NCBI RefSeq assembly: GCF_018614615.1
Contig: NZ_JAGGOK010000004.1
Span: 1-64,000 of the forward strand
Origin: Streptomyces sp. ISL-100
GTDB taxonomy: Bacteria > Actinomycetota > Actinomycetes > Streptomycetales > Streptomycetaceae
Direction of reading: 5' to 3'
Length of the DNA stretch: 64,000 nt
This document shows, in pieces, positions 35,760 to 44,265 of this stretch (its first letter is position 1; each line of letters starts with the position of its first letter). The notes below the pieces were generated by a model. The model saw only the letters and a list, made by a program, of their open reading frames with translations, was not told the DNA's origin and made no database searches. The position numbers and the translations under genes were made by a program.

Positions 35760-37021
35760 TCACCCGCATGGTCAGGCTCCAACTGCTCGCCTTCGCGATC
35801 GTCACCGCCCTCGGAGTGTCGTACGTCGGCGTCGAGTACACCGGACTGGTCGACCGCGTCCTGGACCGCGGCTACACCGTACGGGCCGAGTTCGCCGATT
35901 CCGGAGGCATCTACTCCGGCGCCGAGGTCACCTACCGCGGGGTCCCCGTGGGCCGCGTCGGCGATCTCCGGCTGACCGAGGCGAGCGGCGTATCGGTGGC
36001 GCTGGATCTGGAGGACTCCCCCAGCATCCCGGCGGACAGCCTGGCCGTGGTGGCGAACCGTTCGGCCGTCGGCGAGCAGTACGTCGACCTCCAGCCGCGC
36101 TCCGATGACGGCCCGGGCCTGCGGGACGGCAGCACCATCCCGCGCCGGAACACGCGTGTGCCCGCACCCACCACTGAGCTGATCCTCAGCCTGGACCGGC
36201 TGGTCAACTCGGTGGACAAGAAGGACCTGCGCGTCACGGTCGACGAGCTGGGCAAGGCCTTCGCCGGCACCGGCCCGCACCTGAGCCGGCTGGTGGACTC
36301 GGGCAACGCCCTGGTCGAGTCGGCATCGGACTCGCTCCCCCAGACGATCGCGCTGATCGAGGACTCGCGGAAGGTCCTGAAGACACAGGCCGACCAGGGC
36401 TCCGCGATCAAGTCCTTCTCCCGCGATCTGGCGGCGCTGACCGCCCAGTTGAAGACGAGCGACGGGGACATCCGCGCCCTGATGGACAACGGCACCTCGG
36501 CCTCCCGCCAAGTGGACGCGCTCCTGAAGGACAACCGGACCCACCTCCCGGTTCTGCTGGGCAACCTGATCAGCGGCGGTCAGGTCACCGTCGCCCGCCT
36601 GCCGGGTGTGGAACAGGCGCTCGTCACCTTCCCCGTGGTGGTCTCGGGCAGCTACACAGTCCTCCCCGGAGACGGCACCACCCACTTCGGCATGGTCACC
36701 AACGCCGACGAACCCCCGCCCTGCCGCCAGGGCTACGACACCCAGCGCCGCGACCCCGCCGACACCACGCAGCGCGCGGCCAACACCGGTGCCCGCTGCA
36801 CGGCCCCGCGCGGCGGCGACACCTCGGTCCGGGGAGCCCAGAACGCCCCGGGCGCGGGCGGGACTTCGGGCCGGGCATCGCACGTAACCGCCTACGACCC
36901 CGAGACGGGCGCCGCGAGCGGCCCGGACGGAAAGCCCGTACAGATCGGCTCGACGGGCGGAGCACAAAGCCTCTTCGGAAAGGACTCCTGGCAATGGCTG
37001 CTGGTGGGACCCATGGCATGA
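35756..37021 (+). CDS. mceF: Mce family protein, position F
   Basis: 421 residues: TM anchor (~6-28), MCE domain (~35-115: GAEVTYRGVPVGRVGDLRL, RSAVGEQYVDL), helical region (~135-275) and a disordered Gly/Ala/Thr-rich C-terminal stretch ending SLFGKDSWQWLLVGPMA. The last segment resembles conserved C-termini of MceF. GTG start coupled to mceE. Confidence 0.87.
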   Translation: MITRMVRLQLLAFAIVTALGVSYVGVEYTGLVDRVLDRGYTVRAEFADSGGIYSGAEVTYRGVPVGRVGDLRLTEASGVSVALDLEDSPSIPADSLAVVANRSAVGEQYVDLQPRSDDGPGLRDGSTIPRRNTRVPAPTTELILSLDRLVNSVDKKDLRVTVDELGKAFAGTGPHLSRLVDSGNALVESASDSLPQTIALIEDSRKVLKTQADQGSAIKSFSRDLAALTAQLKTSDGDIRALMDNGTSASRQVDALLKDNRTHLPVLLGNLISGGQVTVARLPGVEQALVTFPVVVSGSYTVLPGDGTTHFGMVTNADEPPPCRQGYDTQRRDPADTTQRAANTGARCTAPRGGDTSVRGAQNAPGAGGTSGRASHVTAYDPETGAASGPDGKPVQIGSTGGAQSLFGKDSWQWLLVGPMA

Positions 37022-37533
37022 TCCGCGTACTCCTGACCCGTGCGGTCCGGCCCCTGCGCCACCGGCGAGCCGTGGCGGTACTGGCCGTCGTGGCCGCCGT
37101 GTCGGCGGCCGCATCCGGCTGGCTGGGCGTCCAGGTGTACGAGCGCCATACGACGGAGCGGCGGCACCAGGACATCCTGGTCGCCGCCCGCCAGTCGGCG
37201 CTCAACTTCACCTCGCTCGACTACCGGCACTACGACCGGGACAGCGAGAACGTCCTGAAGGGCGCGACCGGGGACTTCGAGAAGCAGTTCTCGGCGCAGA
37301 CCGAGAAGCTGACGAAAATCGTCGCCGGCAACAAGTCGGTCTCCGAGGGACAGATCCTCGACGCGGGCATCGCCGACGCGGACGAACGCACCGCCCGTGT
37401 CCTGGTGGTGGCCGACAGCAAGGTCACCAACGTCGCGGCTCCCCAGGGAACGTCCCGCAACTACCGCCTTCAGCTCGACCTCGTCTTCGAGGACGGACGG
37501 TGGCTGACGTCCAACGTCGAATTCGTCGGCTGA
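37018..37533 (+). CDS. Mce-associated membrane protein 1
   Basis: 171 residues: basic N-terminus, one TM helix (~18-36) and an extracytoplasmic alpha/beta domain with LNFTSLDYRHYDRDSENVL, the core of Mce-associated proteins (NTF2-like fold; Mam proteins in mycobacteria). These stabilise Mce complexes. The ATG overlaps the mceF stop (ATGA). Confidence 0.82.
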   Translation: MIRVLLTRAVRPLRHRRAVAVLAVVAAVSAAASGWLGVQVYERHTTERRHQDILVAARQSALNFTSLDYRHYDRDSENVLKGATGDFEKQFSAQTEKLTKIVAGNKSVSEGQILDAGIADADERTARVLVVADSKVTNVAAPQGTSRNYRLQLDLVFEDGRWLTSNVEFVG

Positions 37534-37583
37534 CACATCCCCCACCCCTGGCACTTCGCACCACCCCCGTGAGGAGAAACACC

Positions 37584-38267
37584 GTGGCGAACCCGACCCT
37601 CCGAGGCCGCGGCGGCACCGGCGCCCCCCGGCAGCGCTCCGTGGCAGCGGCCGCCCGGGCGGCGGCCAAACGCTCCGAGAGGACGCGGCGCCCCACCGAG
37701 CCCGCCCCGGCCCCGTACCCGGCGGACACACCGCCCGCCGAACCGACCCGCAGCCGCAGCCTCAGCCGCCCCGGCGTCCTCAGCGCGGTGCTCGCCGTCC
37801 TCACCCTCGTGGGTCTGGTCGCCACCGCCACGCTGGGCCTGCGGTACCGAGAGGCCGAACGCACGGCCCAGGCACGCACGGCCGCCCTCGCGGCGGCGCG
37901 CGAAGCGGCCCCGGTGATCCTTTCGTACGACTACCGCCACCTGGACCGCGACTTCGCCGCGGCCCGCGGCCACCTCACCGCCCCGTTTCTCGACCAGTAC
38001 GGCAAGACCACGAAGGCCGTTGTCGCGCCCACTGCCAAGAAGTACCGAGGCGTGGTCAAGGCCACGGTCGCGAAGCCCCCGGGCGGTGACACCCCGGCGG
38101 CCTCGGTGGTGTCGGCCTCCCCGGACAAGGCCGTGGTCCTGATCTTCATGAACCAGCTCACCACCAGCACCCAGGTCTCGGGCCCCCGCCTCGACCTCAA
38201 CCGGGTGCGGATGACGCTCGTACGCACCCCGCAAGCCTGGAAGGTCTCAGCGGTGGACGCGCTGTAG
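37584..38267 (+). CDS. Mce-associated membrane protein 2
   Basis: 227 residues: long basic, Pro/Ala-rich cytosolic N-terminus (~1-65), one TM helix (~68-92) and a soluble domain with ILSYDYRHLDRDFAAARGHLT, paralogous to the preceding gene's YDYRH/DYRHYDRD motif. GTG start behind GAGGAGA, 50 bp after the previous gene. Last gene of the mce operon. Confidence 0.82.
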   Translation: MANPTLRGRGGTGAPRQRSVAAAARAAAKRSERTRRPTEPAPAPYPADTPPAEPTRSRSLSRPGVLSAVLAVLTLVGLVATATLGLRYREAERTAQARTAALAAAREAAPVILSYDYRHLDRDFAAARGHLTAPFLDQYGKTTKAVVAPTAKKYRGVVKATVAKPPGGDTPAASVVSASPDKAVVLIFMNQLTTSTQVSGPRLDLNRVRMTLVRTPQAWKVSAVDAL

Positions 38268-38282
38268 CCGGCGCGACGCCGG
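38268..38282 (+). terminator. Hairpin at the end of the mce operon
   Basis: CCGGCG and CGCCGG pair around a 3-base loop immediately after the last mce stop codon. Short but GC-only, and well placed to end the operon before the kinase-like gene. Confidence 0.4.
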
Positions 38283-38350
38283 GCTGGTGCCGGTATGGCT
38301 GCTGCGTGACACAAAGAAGTACTTTTCTTGCGAGGAGGTGTCTCGCGCAG

Positions 38351-38839
38351 ATGCAGGCGAACAGAGGGCTTGACGTGGCCGTGCTCGTCGGGCTGCAGGC
38401 GGCCGGGAAATCCACCTTCTACGAGCAGTACCTCTCTGGCCGTTACACGCTGGTCAGCAAGGACCTGTTCCCTCGTGGCGCCCGCAACAAGCAGCAGCGG
38501 CAGATGCGCCTGGTGGAAGAGTCGCTCACCGCCGGAAGATCGGTGGCGCTCGACAACACCAATCCCTCGGCGGACGAGTGGGGGCCGCTGGTAAGTCTGG
38601 GCCACGCCCACGATGCGACCGTGACGGCGTACTGGTTTCCCCCGGACGTCGAGGGCTCCCTGCGACGCAACGCCGCACGGGAGGGACGGGACCGCGTCCC
38701 GGACGTCGGAATCTTCGCCACCCTCAAGAGGCTGGCCAAGCCCGCGCTCTCTGACGGCTTCGACACCGTGATGGAGGTGCGGTTCGACGGGCTCGGCGGA
38801 TTCGAGGCGCGGCAAGTCCTGGGCGACGGGCAACCCTGA
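38351..38839 (+). CDS. Polynucleotide-kinase-like P-loop ATPase
   Basis: 162 residues. P-loop VGLQAAGKSTFYEQ (~12-25), then LVSKDLFP, a LVEESLTAGRSVALDNTNPS strand-loop (DNTN is typical of the 5'-polynucleotide kinase/PNKP and zeta-toxin-like kinases) and RRNAAREGRDRVPDV. It may phosphorylate nucleic-acid 5' ends or a small molecule. I preferred the ATG with GAGGAGGT 10-11 bases upstream; an in-frame GTG at 38306 has no RBS. It converges on gvpK with a 5-bp gap. Target unknown. Confidence 0.72.
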   Translation: MQANRGLDVAVLVGLQAAGKSTFYEQYLSGRYTLVSKDLFPRGARNKQQRQMRLVEESLTAGRSVALDNTNPSADEWGPLVSLGHAHDATVTAYWFPPDVEGSLRRNAAREGRDRVPDVGIFATLKRLAKPALSDGFDTVMEVRFDGLGGFEARQVLGDGQP

Positions 38840-38844
38840 GCATC

Positions 38845-39261
38845 TCATTCGGTGGGCTCGGAGGGAGGGAGCAGCGTGCCGAGGGGGCCGAGGTCCAGGT
38901 TGAGGTCCTGCATGGTCAGGCCGTAGCGGGCGCAGAGATCGTTCATGCGGTCGTGCAGGACCATGAGGGTTGTACCCAGGCGCTCCTCCTGGTCCTCGGT
39001 GAGGTCGCCGACGTCCACCCGGTGCAGGGCCTGGCGTTCCATGAGCTGGCGGAGGAGTTCGACGAGGGTGAGTACCAGCTTGATCAGGTCTCGTTCCACT
39101 GTGTCGGGATCGGCGTTGATTCTGGCGCCGGGCCGAGTTGGCCGGTCGCGACCCGGCGGAGAGAGGTCCTGCGGAGCGGCGGGGAACAGGCGGAACGCGC
39201 GGACGGCCGCGTCGGCCACTTCGTCATAGCGGCTGTGGGGGTCCGGTGCGTCGGGCGTCAT
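38845..39261 (-). CDS. gvpK: Gas vesicle protein GvpK
   Basis: 138 residues with the GvpK core: DLIKLVLTLVELLRQLMERQALHRVD and LTEDQEERLGTTLMVLHDRM, then a leucine-rich tail (LNLDLGPLGTLLPP). GvpK is an accessory factor needed for vesicle formation. The ATG is 7 bases after the gvpS stop and has no clear Shine-Dalgarno, so it probably relies on coupling. Last gene of the cluster. Confidence 0.88.
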   Translation of the reverse strand: MTPDAPDPHSRYDEVADAAVRAFRLFPAAPQDLSPPGRDRPTRPGARINADPDTVERDLIKLVLTLVELLRQLMERQALHRVDVGDLTEDQEERLGTTLMVLHDRMNDLCARYGLTMQDLNLDLGPLGTLLPPSEPTE

Positions 39262-39268
39262 GGGGACG

Positions 39269-39556
39269 TCACGGGGAGGGGAGGCTGCCGCGCGGGCCGG
39301 GCGGCAGCAGCGGGACGGGTCCGCCACGGTCCCAGGGGGACGGGGTCTCGTCGTTGATGGAGGCGATGAGGGCCCGCAAGGAGATGCGGACGAGGTCGAT
39401 GTCGGCGATGGACAAGGTGACGTCACCTGTGATGACAACGCCCTCGGAGAGCAGGCGGTCCAGCAGATCGATGAGCGCGACCTGACGGTCGGGCAGCGCC
39501 CGGCGGTCCGGCGGGCCGGACTCCGCACGGCTGGACATGGAGGAACCGGCCGTCAC
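39269..39556 (-). CDS. gvpS: Gas vesicle protein GvpS (GvpA/J-like)
   Basis: 95 residues. The GvpA/J core is visible as VALIDLLDRLLSEGVVITGDVTLSIADIDLVRISLRALIASI, with a short disordered tail. GTG start sharing a base with the gvpL stop (TAGTG). Probably a minor shell or nucleating component. Confidence 0.87.
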   Translation of the reverse strand: MTAGSSMSSRAESGPPDRRALPDRQVALIDLLDRLLSEGVVITGDVTLSIADIDLVRISLRALIASINDETPSPWDRGGPVPLLPPGPRGSLPSP

Positions 39557-40371
39557 TAGGTGATCACCTCCTGGCTCTTCTCACCGTGTTCATCCTGGCG
39601 GGGCGCGGCGAAGGAGTACGGCGCCCACGGTCCGGTGATCTCGACGCGGATCGTGTCGCTTTCCTCGGCGGCGCGCTGGACGGCGTGCCGGAAGTCGTCC
39701 GCACGGTCCTCGGGCACAAGGTAGGCGTCGTTGACGATGTTTTCGCCCGCGCCGTGGGTGAGGGGGCCTTGTTGCAGGCGGTGGCGTGTGTGTGCGACGG
39801 CATGAGTACGGGCAGCGGCCTCGACGCCTTGCGCGGCCTGCTCGGCCGCCCGGAAGGCGTCCTGGCGGACGTGCCGCTCCTGGTGGCGGGCCCGCAGGTA
39901 GGCGCGTCCGGGACTCAGTTCGGCAGCGGGGGCGGCCGTGGAGGCCGAAGGGGCCGAGGGGGGATCGAAGTAGATCTTGACGCCCCACTCCACCCGTCCG
40001 GCCAGGTGGGTCAGGCCACGTTCGAATGCGAGGCGGTCGGCTCTCATCATGAACAGGACACGGTCGTCATCGCGGTAGATGGTCGCCAGCCGCAGCGGCA
40101 GAACGGTCGTACGGGCCGCCACGGCGTCGACTACCCGGTGGTGTGCCCGGGCGACCGCCTCCAGCCAGGTGATGTCCTCGAGGTGGGCCGCCAGCGGCGC
40201 CTCCTCGAAGTCACTCGCGGGGACGCTGCTGACGACCGCTACCAGGTCCTCGTCCTCGTCCGCCACCAGACGCACAGGAGCGTCGGCGACACCCCGCAGG
40301 GCAGCCACCGCGTCGGACAACCCGGTCTGCGCGGCTGCCACGCCGTACAGGTAGCTGACCGTCGCAGTCAT
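39556..40371 (-). CDS. gvpL: Gas vesicle protein GvpL (GvpL/F family)
   Basis: 271 residues. N-terminal YLYGVAAA and LEAVARAHHRVVDAVAARTTVLPLRLATIYRDD match the GvpF/L family; the C-terminal domain contains NDAYLVPEDRADDFRHAV and IEITGPWAPYSF-like ends. An Ala/Pro-rich insert lies around 140-160. Assembly factor. ATG overlapping the gvpJ stop (ATGA). Confidence 0.9.
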   Translation of the reverse strand: MTATVSYLYGVAAAQTGLSDAVAALRGVADAPVRLVADEDEDLVAVVSSVPASDFEEAPLAAHLEDITWLEAVARAHHRVVDAVAARTTVLPLRLATIYRDDDRVLFMMRADRLAFERGLTHLAGRVEWGVKIYFDPPSAPSASTAAPAAELSPGRAYLRARHQERHVRQDAFRAAEQAAQGVEAAARTHAVAHTRHRLQQGPLTHGAGENIVNDAYLVPEDRADDFRHAVQRAAEESDTIRVEITGPWAPYSFAAPRQDEHGEKSQEVIT

Positions 40372-40814
40372 CGGTCGGTCCTCGGAACAGGCCGCTTACC
40401 GGTCCCGGCAGGCTTGGCCTTGCTCGTCGTTCGCCGCGGACGCTCCTGCGCCTGCGCCTGCCCGCGGTCCTCGGCCGGCGGCAGGGCCCGGGCCTCACGC
40501 ATAGCGGCTATCTCCTCCCTCAGTAGCCGGTTTTCCTCGGCCAGCTCACTGGTGCCTCGGGCGCGGGAGGAAAGCGCCGGGTCGTGCTCCCACCAGTCGA
40601 TGCCCATTTCCTTGGCCTTGTCCGCCGAGACCACCAGGAGGCGCAGCTTGATGGTGAGCAGTTCGATGTCGAGGAGGTTGATCTGGATGTCGCCCGCGAT
40701 GACGATGCCCTTGTTCAGCACGCGTTCCAGGATGTCGGCCAGATTGGCCGAGGAGCCCTGCCCCTGGGCGGGGGAAGCTCGCGACGGGAAAGGGCCGAGG
40801 CTGTTTTCGGTCAC
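40368..40814 (-). CDS. gvpJ: Gas vesicle protein GvpJ (GvpA-like)
   Basis: 148 residues. GvpA/J core at ~25-75 (LADILERVLNKGIVIAGDIQINLLDIELLTIKLRLLV) followed by a helix (TSELAEENRLLREEIAAMREA) and a basic Lys/Arg-rich tail. GTG start 28 bases after the gvpZ stop. Minor structural or nucleation protein. Confidence 0.9.
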   Translation of the reverse strand: MTENSLGPFPSRASPAQGQGSSANLADILERVLNKGIVIAGDIQINLLDIELLTIKLRLLVVSADKAKEMGIDWWEHDPALSSRARGTSELAEENRLLREEIAAMREARALPPAEDRGQAQAQERPRRTTSKAKPAGTGKRPVPRTDR

Positions 40815-40841
40815 GGCCGTTCGACCTCGATTCAGGGTCGG

Positions 40842-41954
40842 TCAGCGTCGACTCGCGGCGCGGCGGCGCGGGCGTTCCTCTTCGTACGGCTCTTCGTCCG
40901 AGTACGGTTCTGCGTCCTGTTCGTAGGGCTCTTCGTCCTCCTCTTCCTCCTCCTCGATTTCGTCCTCTTCGTCGGCTGCCTCCTTGGGTGCCTTCCGTGC
41001 CCTCGCAGGCTCCTCCTCGGGCTCCTCGTCCTCCTCCCAACGCTCGCTCTCGTCCCAGCTTCCGTCCTGGTCTTCCTCCTCCCCGTCGTCGCCTTCGTCC
41101 TGCTCGTCGGATTCTGCTTCTGCTTCTCTGCGGCCGTCCTCGTCCTCGCCCTCGCGTACCACCTCGGCGTCGCGGATCTCACCGCGCCAGCCCTCAGCGG
41201 CCTCGTCCTGCATGGTGACGAACTTGCGGAACAGCTTCAGATCGAGCCGGACCCGGCGGCCCTGGGCGCGGACGAGGTTGCCCGTCTTCTCGACCAGTCC
41301 CTTGGGGAAGTACTCCACCACCAGGAGAACCTTGGTCAGGTTGTCGCCGAGCGGGTGGAAGGTGACCACTCCCTTTGTTGTGCCTTTAGCACCCTCGGAA
41401 GTCCACACGATGCGCTCGTCCGGTATCTGTTCAGTGACCTTCGCCTTCCAGCTGCGGCCGGCCTTGGCGACCTTCACCTGCCAGTTGTAATTGGTCTGGT
41501 CAGTCTTTTCGACGTTGACCACGCCCTTGGCGAAACGACTGAATTTCTGGAGCTCGGTCCACTGGTTGTAGGCCTGCTCCACTGGCACACCTATGTCGAT
41601 GTCCTCGATGATGACGACGCTTTTCGCCCTGGTTTCACCCTTGCCGCCCTTGCCGCCCATGCCGAACAGACCAGTGACCTTCTCCTTGATGCCGCTGGTC
41701 AGCTTGGACAGGCCCATGGCCCCGGCCGCCCGGGCCGGGGACTTGCCCTGGCCAAGTGCTTTGCCGCCCTTGGCCAGAGTGCCGAGGGTGCCGCTCACCG
41801 AGCTGTCGGGTTCGGCCAGTTGCTTGGTGGCCTCGCCCAGGCGCCGTCCCATGGTCGCCACGGTCCGTTCGGCGCGGGCTTGCAGGTACTGCTGGAGCTC
41901 TTCCATCAGCCGAGCCCCCGCGTCGCCGGCCAGCGGATTTCTGCTGTCGGTCAT
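40842..41954 (-). CDS. gvpZ: Gas vesicle cluster protein GvpZ (SRPBCC domain plus acidic tail)
   Basis: 370 residues. A Gly/Ala/Lys-rich N-terminus (~1-110) is followed by a polyketide-cyclase/START-like SRPBCC domain (~112-250: VEQAYNQWTELQKFSRFAKGV, FHPLGDNLTKVLLVVEYFP) and an extreme Glu/Asp-rich tail (~270-355) capped by a basic RPRRRAASRR end. SRPBCC folds bind hydrophobic ligands; the tail would be disordered and highly charged. The position between gvpY and gvpJ matches Streptomyces gvp clusters. ATGA overlap with gvpY. Role in vesicles unknown. Confidence 0.8.
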   Translation of the reverse strand: MTDSRNPLAGDAGARLMEELQQYLQARAERTVATMGRRLGEATKQLAEPDSSVSGTLGTLAKGGKALGQGKSPARAAGAMGLSKLTSGIKEKVTGLFGMGGKGGKGETRAKSVVIIEDIDIGVPVEQAYNQWTELQKFSRFAKGVVNVEKTDQTNYNWQVKVAKAGRSWKAKVTEQIPDERIVWTSEGAKGTTKGVVTFHPLGDNLTKVLLVVEYFPKGLVEKTGNLVRAQGRRVRLDLKLFRKFVTMQDEAAEGWRGEIRDAEVVREGEDEDGRREAEAESDEQDEGDDGEEEDQDGSWDESERWEEDEEPEEEPARARKAPKEAADEEDEIEEEEEEDEEPYEQDAEPYSDEEPYEEERPRRRAASRR

Positions 41955-42442
41955 CCCTCCTGCCTCCTCTTCTTGGCAGTGCCGGCCCGGTCGCGCGGCG
42001 GCGCGGACTTGTCCGCTGCCTTCTTCTTGCGTGCCGGCTTGGCGGCTTTACGGGGGCGCTCCTCCTCTTGGGCCTCTGCCTCCTCCCGCCTGTCCTCTTC
42101 CTCTTCCTCTTCCTCTGCCTCTGCCTCTTCCTGCCCCGGTAGGTCGGGGACTGCCTGCTCCCGGAGGCTGACGGTGCGCTCATGCAGCGAATCGGCCAGT
42201 TTGTCCGCGCGGGCGGCGACGACGGCGGTGGCGACTTCCTTTCCGGCGCTGAGCAGGTCCTTGCGGATCTGCTCGCTGACGGCGTCCAGAGCCGGAGAGC
42301 CGGTGATCGCGGAAGTGATCTTCTTCGTATCCACGTTCCTCTTGATCACCCAGGCTGCGACAGCCATGGCCAACTTGGCATTCTTCGTTCGTCCCAGCGC
42401 GTAACCACCCAAAAGCGCCGCACCTGCGGTTGCTTTGCTCAT
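41951..42442 (-). CDS. gvpY: Gas vesicle cluster protein GvpY
   Basis: 163 residues. A hydrophobic Gly-rich N-terminus (ATAGAALLGGYALGRTKNAKLAMAVAAWV) precedes a helical region (ITSAITGSPALDAVSEQIRKDL), then a Glu-run block and a Lys/Arg-rich tail. Known only from actinomycete gvp clusters; function unknown. ATG overlaps the gvpG stop. Confidence 0.8.
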   Translation of the reverse strand: MSKATAGAALLGGYALGRTKNAKLAMAVAAWVIKRNVDTKKITSAITGSPALDAVSEQIRKDLLSAGKEVATAVVAARADKLADSLHERTVSLREQAVPDLPGQEEAEAEEEEEEEDRREEAEAQEEERPRKAAKPARKKKAADKSAPPRDRAGTAKKRRQEG

Positions 42443-42690
42443 GCTCCCTGGACCTCCCTGTAGCGGCGGATCTCATCGAGCCGCTCCAGCAGCTCGTCCT
42501 CACGCCGGTCGAACGTCTCCTCGTCGATCTCGCCGGCCTCCAGTGCGTGTTCCAGCTCGGCGAGCTCCTGCAGCACGGGGCCGGGATCGTAGAACTCCTC
42601 CTCCGCGGCCCGCACGACCTGCTGCATCACCCACCCGACCCCCCGCACGGGGGCCAGCGGGAGGGTCAGAATTTGGGTGACCTGACCCAT
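42439..42690 (-). CDS. gvpG: Gas vesicle protein GvpG
   Basis: 83 residues, the normal GvpG size, with LPLAPVRGVGWVMQQVVRAAEEEFYDPG and a helical LAELEHALEAGEIDEETFDRREDELLERL hairpin. An assembly factor. Its start lies 25 bases inside the 3' end of gvpF. Confidence 0.9.
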   Translation of the reverse strand: MGQVTQILTLPLAPVRGVGWVMQQVVRAAEEEFYDPGPVLQELAELEHALEAGEIDEETFDRREDELLERLDEIRRYREVQGA

Positions 42691-43430
42691 GGCGAAATCT
42701 CCAGTGCTTCAGGCATCCAGACGAAGCTGTAGGGCGGCAGCGGCCCGTGGAGGCGGAAGTCGAAGTCCTCACCGCGCTGTTCGGCCAGGTCTCTTTCCGC
42801 AGCCGCGAAGTCACTCTGCCGGGCCTGCTCCACCAGGAACGAGACGCTGACGAAGTCCTCGCCTGTCGGATCCGACACGCGGATGTCACGCGCCAGCGGG
42901 CGCAGCGCTTCCACGGTTTCCGCTGCGAAGGACTCGTGGCGCAGCTGGACCTCCCCGGCGACCAGCTCTCCGAGCGCGATCTGCAGATCCTGGCCACCGC
43001 GGCCGCTGCGGATCTCCTCGTTCAGCCGGCGCGCCTCTTCCGACTGGAGCAGAATCTCCCGCAGCAGCGCTTCCTTGGCACACGACGCCTTCAGGTGGAA
43101 CTCCACACAGCCGTCCAGCGCCGACAGCCGCTCCCGGTAGGCGTCGGCTCTCTCCTCCAGTACTTGCTGCACTGCTTCCTCGTCGGGGGCCACCGCACCG
43201 AAACGCAGCGGCAGCACGCTGCCGTCGGCCATCAGCCGCTCCAGTACCGACTGGTGTGCCAGTACGTCGCGCCGCTTGGCCTTCAGCCCGTCCGGCGCAT
43301 CGCTGACCACGGCGGCCAGCGACCCGCCATTGACGGTGCGCAGCTTCTCCGGCTGTTCGCCCACACCAGTGACGCCTTCCAGGCGCAGGGGATGGGCCGC
43401 AGCTGTGATCGCGTAGACATAGACCGCCAT
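42666..43430 (-). CDS. gvpF: Gas vesicle protein GvpF
   Basis: 254 residues. GvpF/L family: MAVYVYAITAA start, LAHQSVLERLMADGSVLPLRFG, and the C-terminal LHGPLPPYSFV end. It interacts with GvpA monomers during vesicle assembly. It starts 3 bases downstream of the gvpA stop and overlaps gvpG. Confidence 0.9.
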   Translation of the reverse strand: MAVYVYAITAAAHPLRLEGVTGVGEQPEKLRTVNGGSLAAVVSDAPDGLKAKRRDVLAHQSVLERLMADGSVLPLRFGAVAPDEEAVQQVLEERADAYRERLSALDGCVEFHLKASCAKEALLREILLQSEEARRLNEEIRSGRGGQDLQIALGELVAGEVQLRHESFAAETVEALRPLARDIRVSDPTGEDFVSVSFLVEQARQSDFAAAERDLAEQRGEDFDFRLHGPLPPYSFVWMPEALEISPWVRSPKF

Positions 43431-43433
43431 GGC

Positions 43434-43874
43434 TCACTCTTCCCGGTGCCGGGAAGGACGGCGCGAGGGCCGTGACCTCTCCCGCTCCTCTGCCGGCTCA
43501 CGCTCTTCCTCACGGCCTTGCTGGAGGGAGTCTGTGAATGCCTCCACCGCACCAGTGAGAGCGCCCTTGCTCTTGCCCTTGGCTCCGCCTTCCGTGACCT
43601 GGCCGACGACGTCGGTCAGCTGGCTCGGTGCCTTGCGCCCGGTCTCCAGATCGAGCCGGTTGCAGGCCTCGGCGAAGCGCAGGTACGTGTCGACGCTGGC
43701 CACGACGACGCGAGCGTCGATCTTCAGGATTTCGATGCCTACCAGCGAAACCCGGACGAAGACGTCAATAACGAGCCCGCGATCCAAGATCAATTCCAGG
43801 ACGTCGTACAGCGATCCGGAGCCACTACCGCCCTGGGCTACGCCGCCTCCGCCACTTTGCGGCACCACGGTCAT
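43434..43874 (-). CDS. gvpA: Gas vesicle structural protein GvpA (with extended C-terminus)
   Basis: 146 residues. The GvpA core at ~22-70 ([40 protein letters not shown] in outline) forms the ribbed gas-permeable shell. The tail is about 70 residues longer than in cyanobacterial GvpA and ends in charged Glu/Arg repeats. ATG behind GGAGG. An in-frame upstream extension to 43901 is less likely. Confidence 0.9.
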   Translation of the reverse strand: MTVVPQSGGGGVAQGGSGSGSLYDVLELILDRGLVIDVFVRVSLVGIEILKIDARVVVASVDTYLRFAEACNRLDLETGRKAPSQLTDVVGQVTEGGAKGKSKGALTGAVEAFTDSLQQGREEEREPAEERERSRPSRRPSRHREE

Positions 43875-43956
43875 GGTGCCTCCACCCCTGGTGCGCCCCA
43901 ATTCCGGCTGTGTTCACCTGCATGGGCACAGATTCCGGCGACACCGGGCCAATTAC

Positions 43957-44265
43957 TCAGGCACGCCGGTCGATCTGGCCGCGCGTGTACCGGCGGATCC
44001 GCTCGTACGCCATCAGCTCACCGTCCTCGTCGAGCTTCACCCGGTAACTGGCCATGACGCTGGTCGTCTCCGGGATGCGCTCAAGTTCCAGTACTTCCAC
44101 CTCGGCCTCCCACCCGTCATCGGTGGGCCGCACCGCGGAGACAGACTCCGGCGCCCTCCCCAGCAGGCCCTCCAGCTGCTGCGCAGCCGACCGCATGGCC
44201 CGCGGTGCGGAAAGGCGCTGCGAGCGGCGGGGGCGCGCTTCGTCGCCGTCTCGATCTGGAGGCAC
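43957..44265 (-). CDS. gvpO: Gas vesicle protein GvpO
   Basis: 102 residues. GvpO core: helix (RAMRSAAQQLEGLLGRAPESV), then WEAEVEVLELERIPET and ASYRVKLDEDGELMAYERIRRYTRGQ. First gene of the gvp cluster. The GTG start has GGTGGAGC just upstream. In another frame the glutamine amidotransferase reading frame runs across three-quarters of this gene. Confidence 0.85.
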   Translation of the reverse strand: MPPDRDGDEARPRRSQRLSAPRAMRSAAQQLEGLLGRAPESVSAVRPTDDGWEAEVEVLELERIPETTSVMASYRVKLDEDGELMAYERIRRYTRGQIDRRA

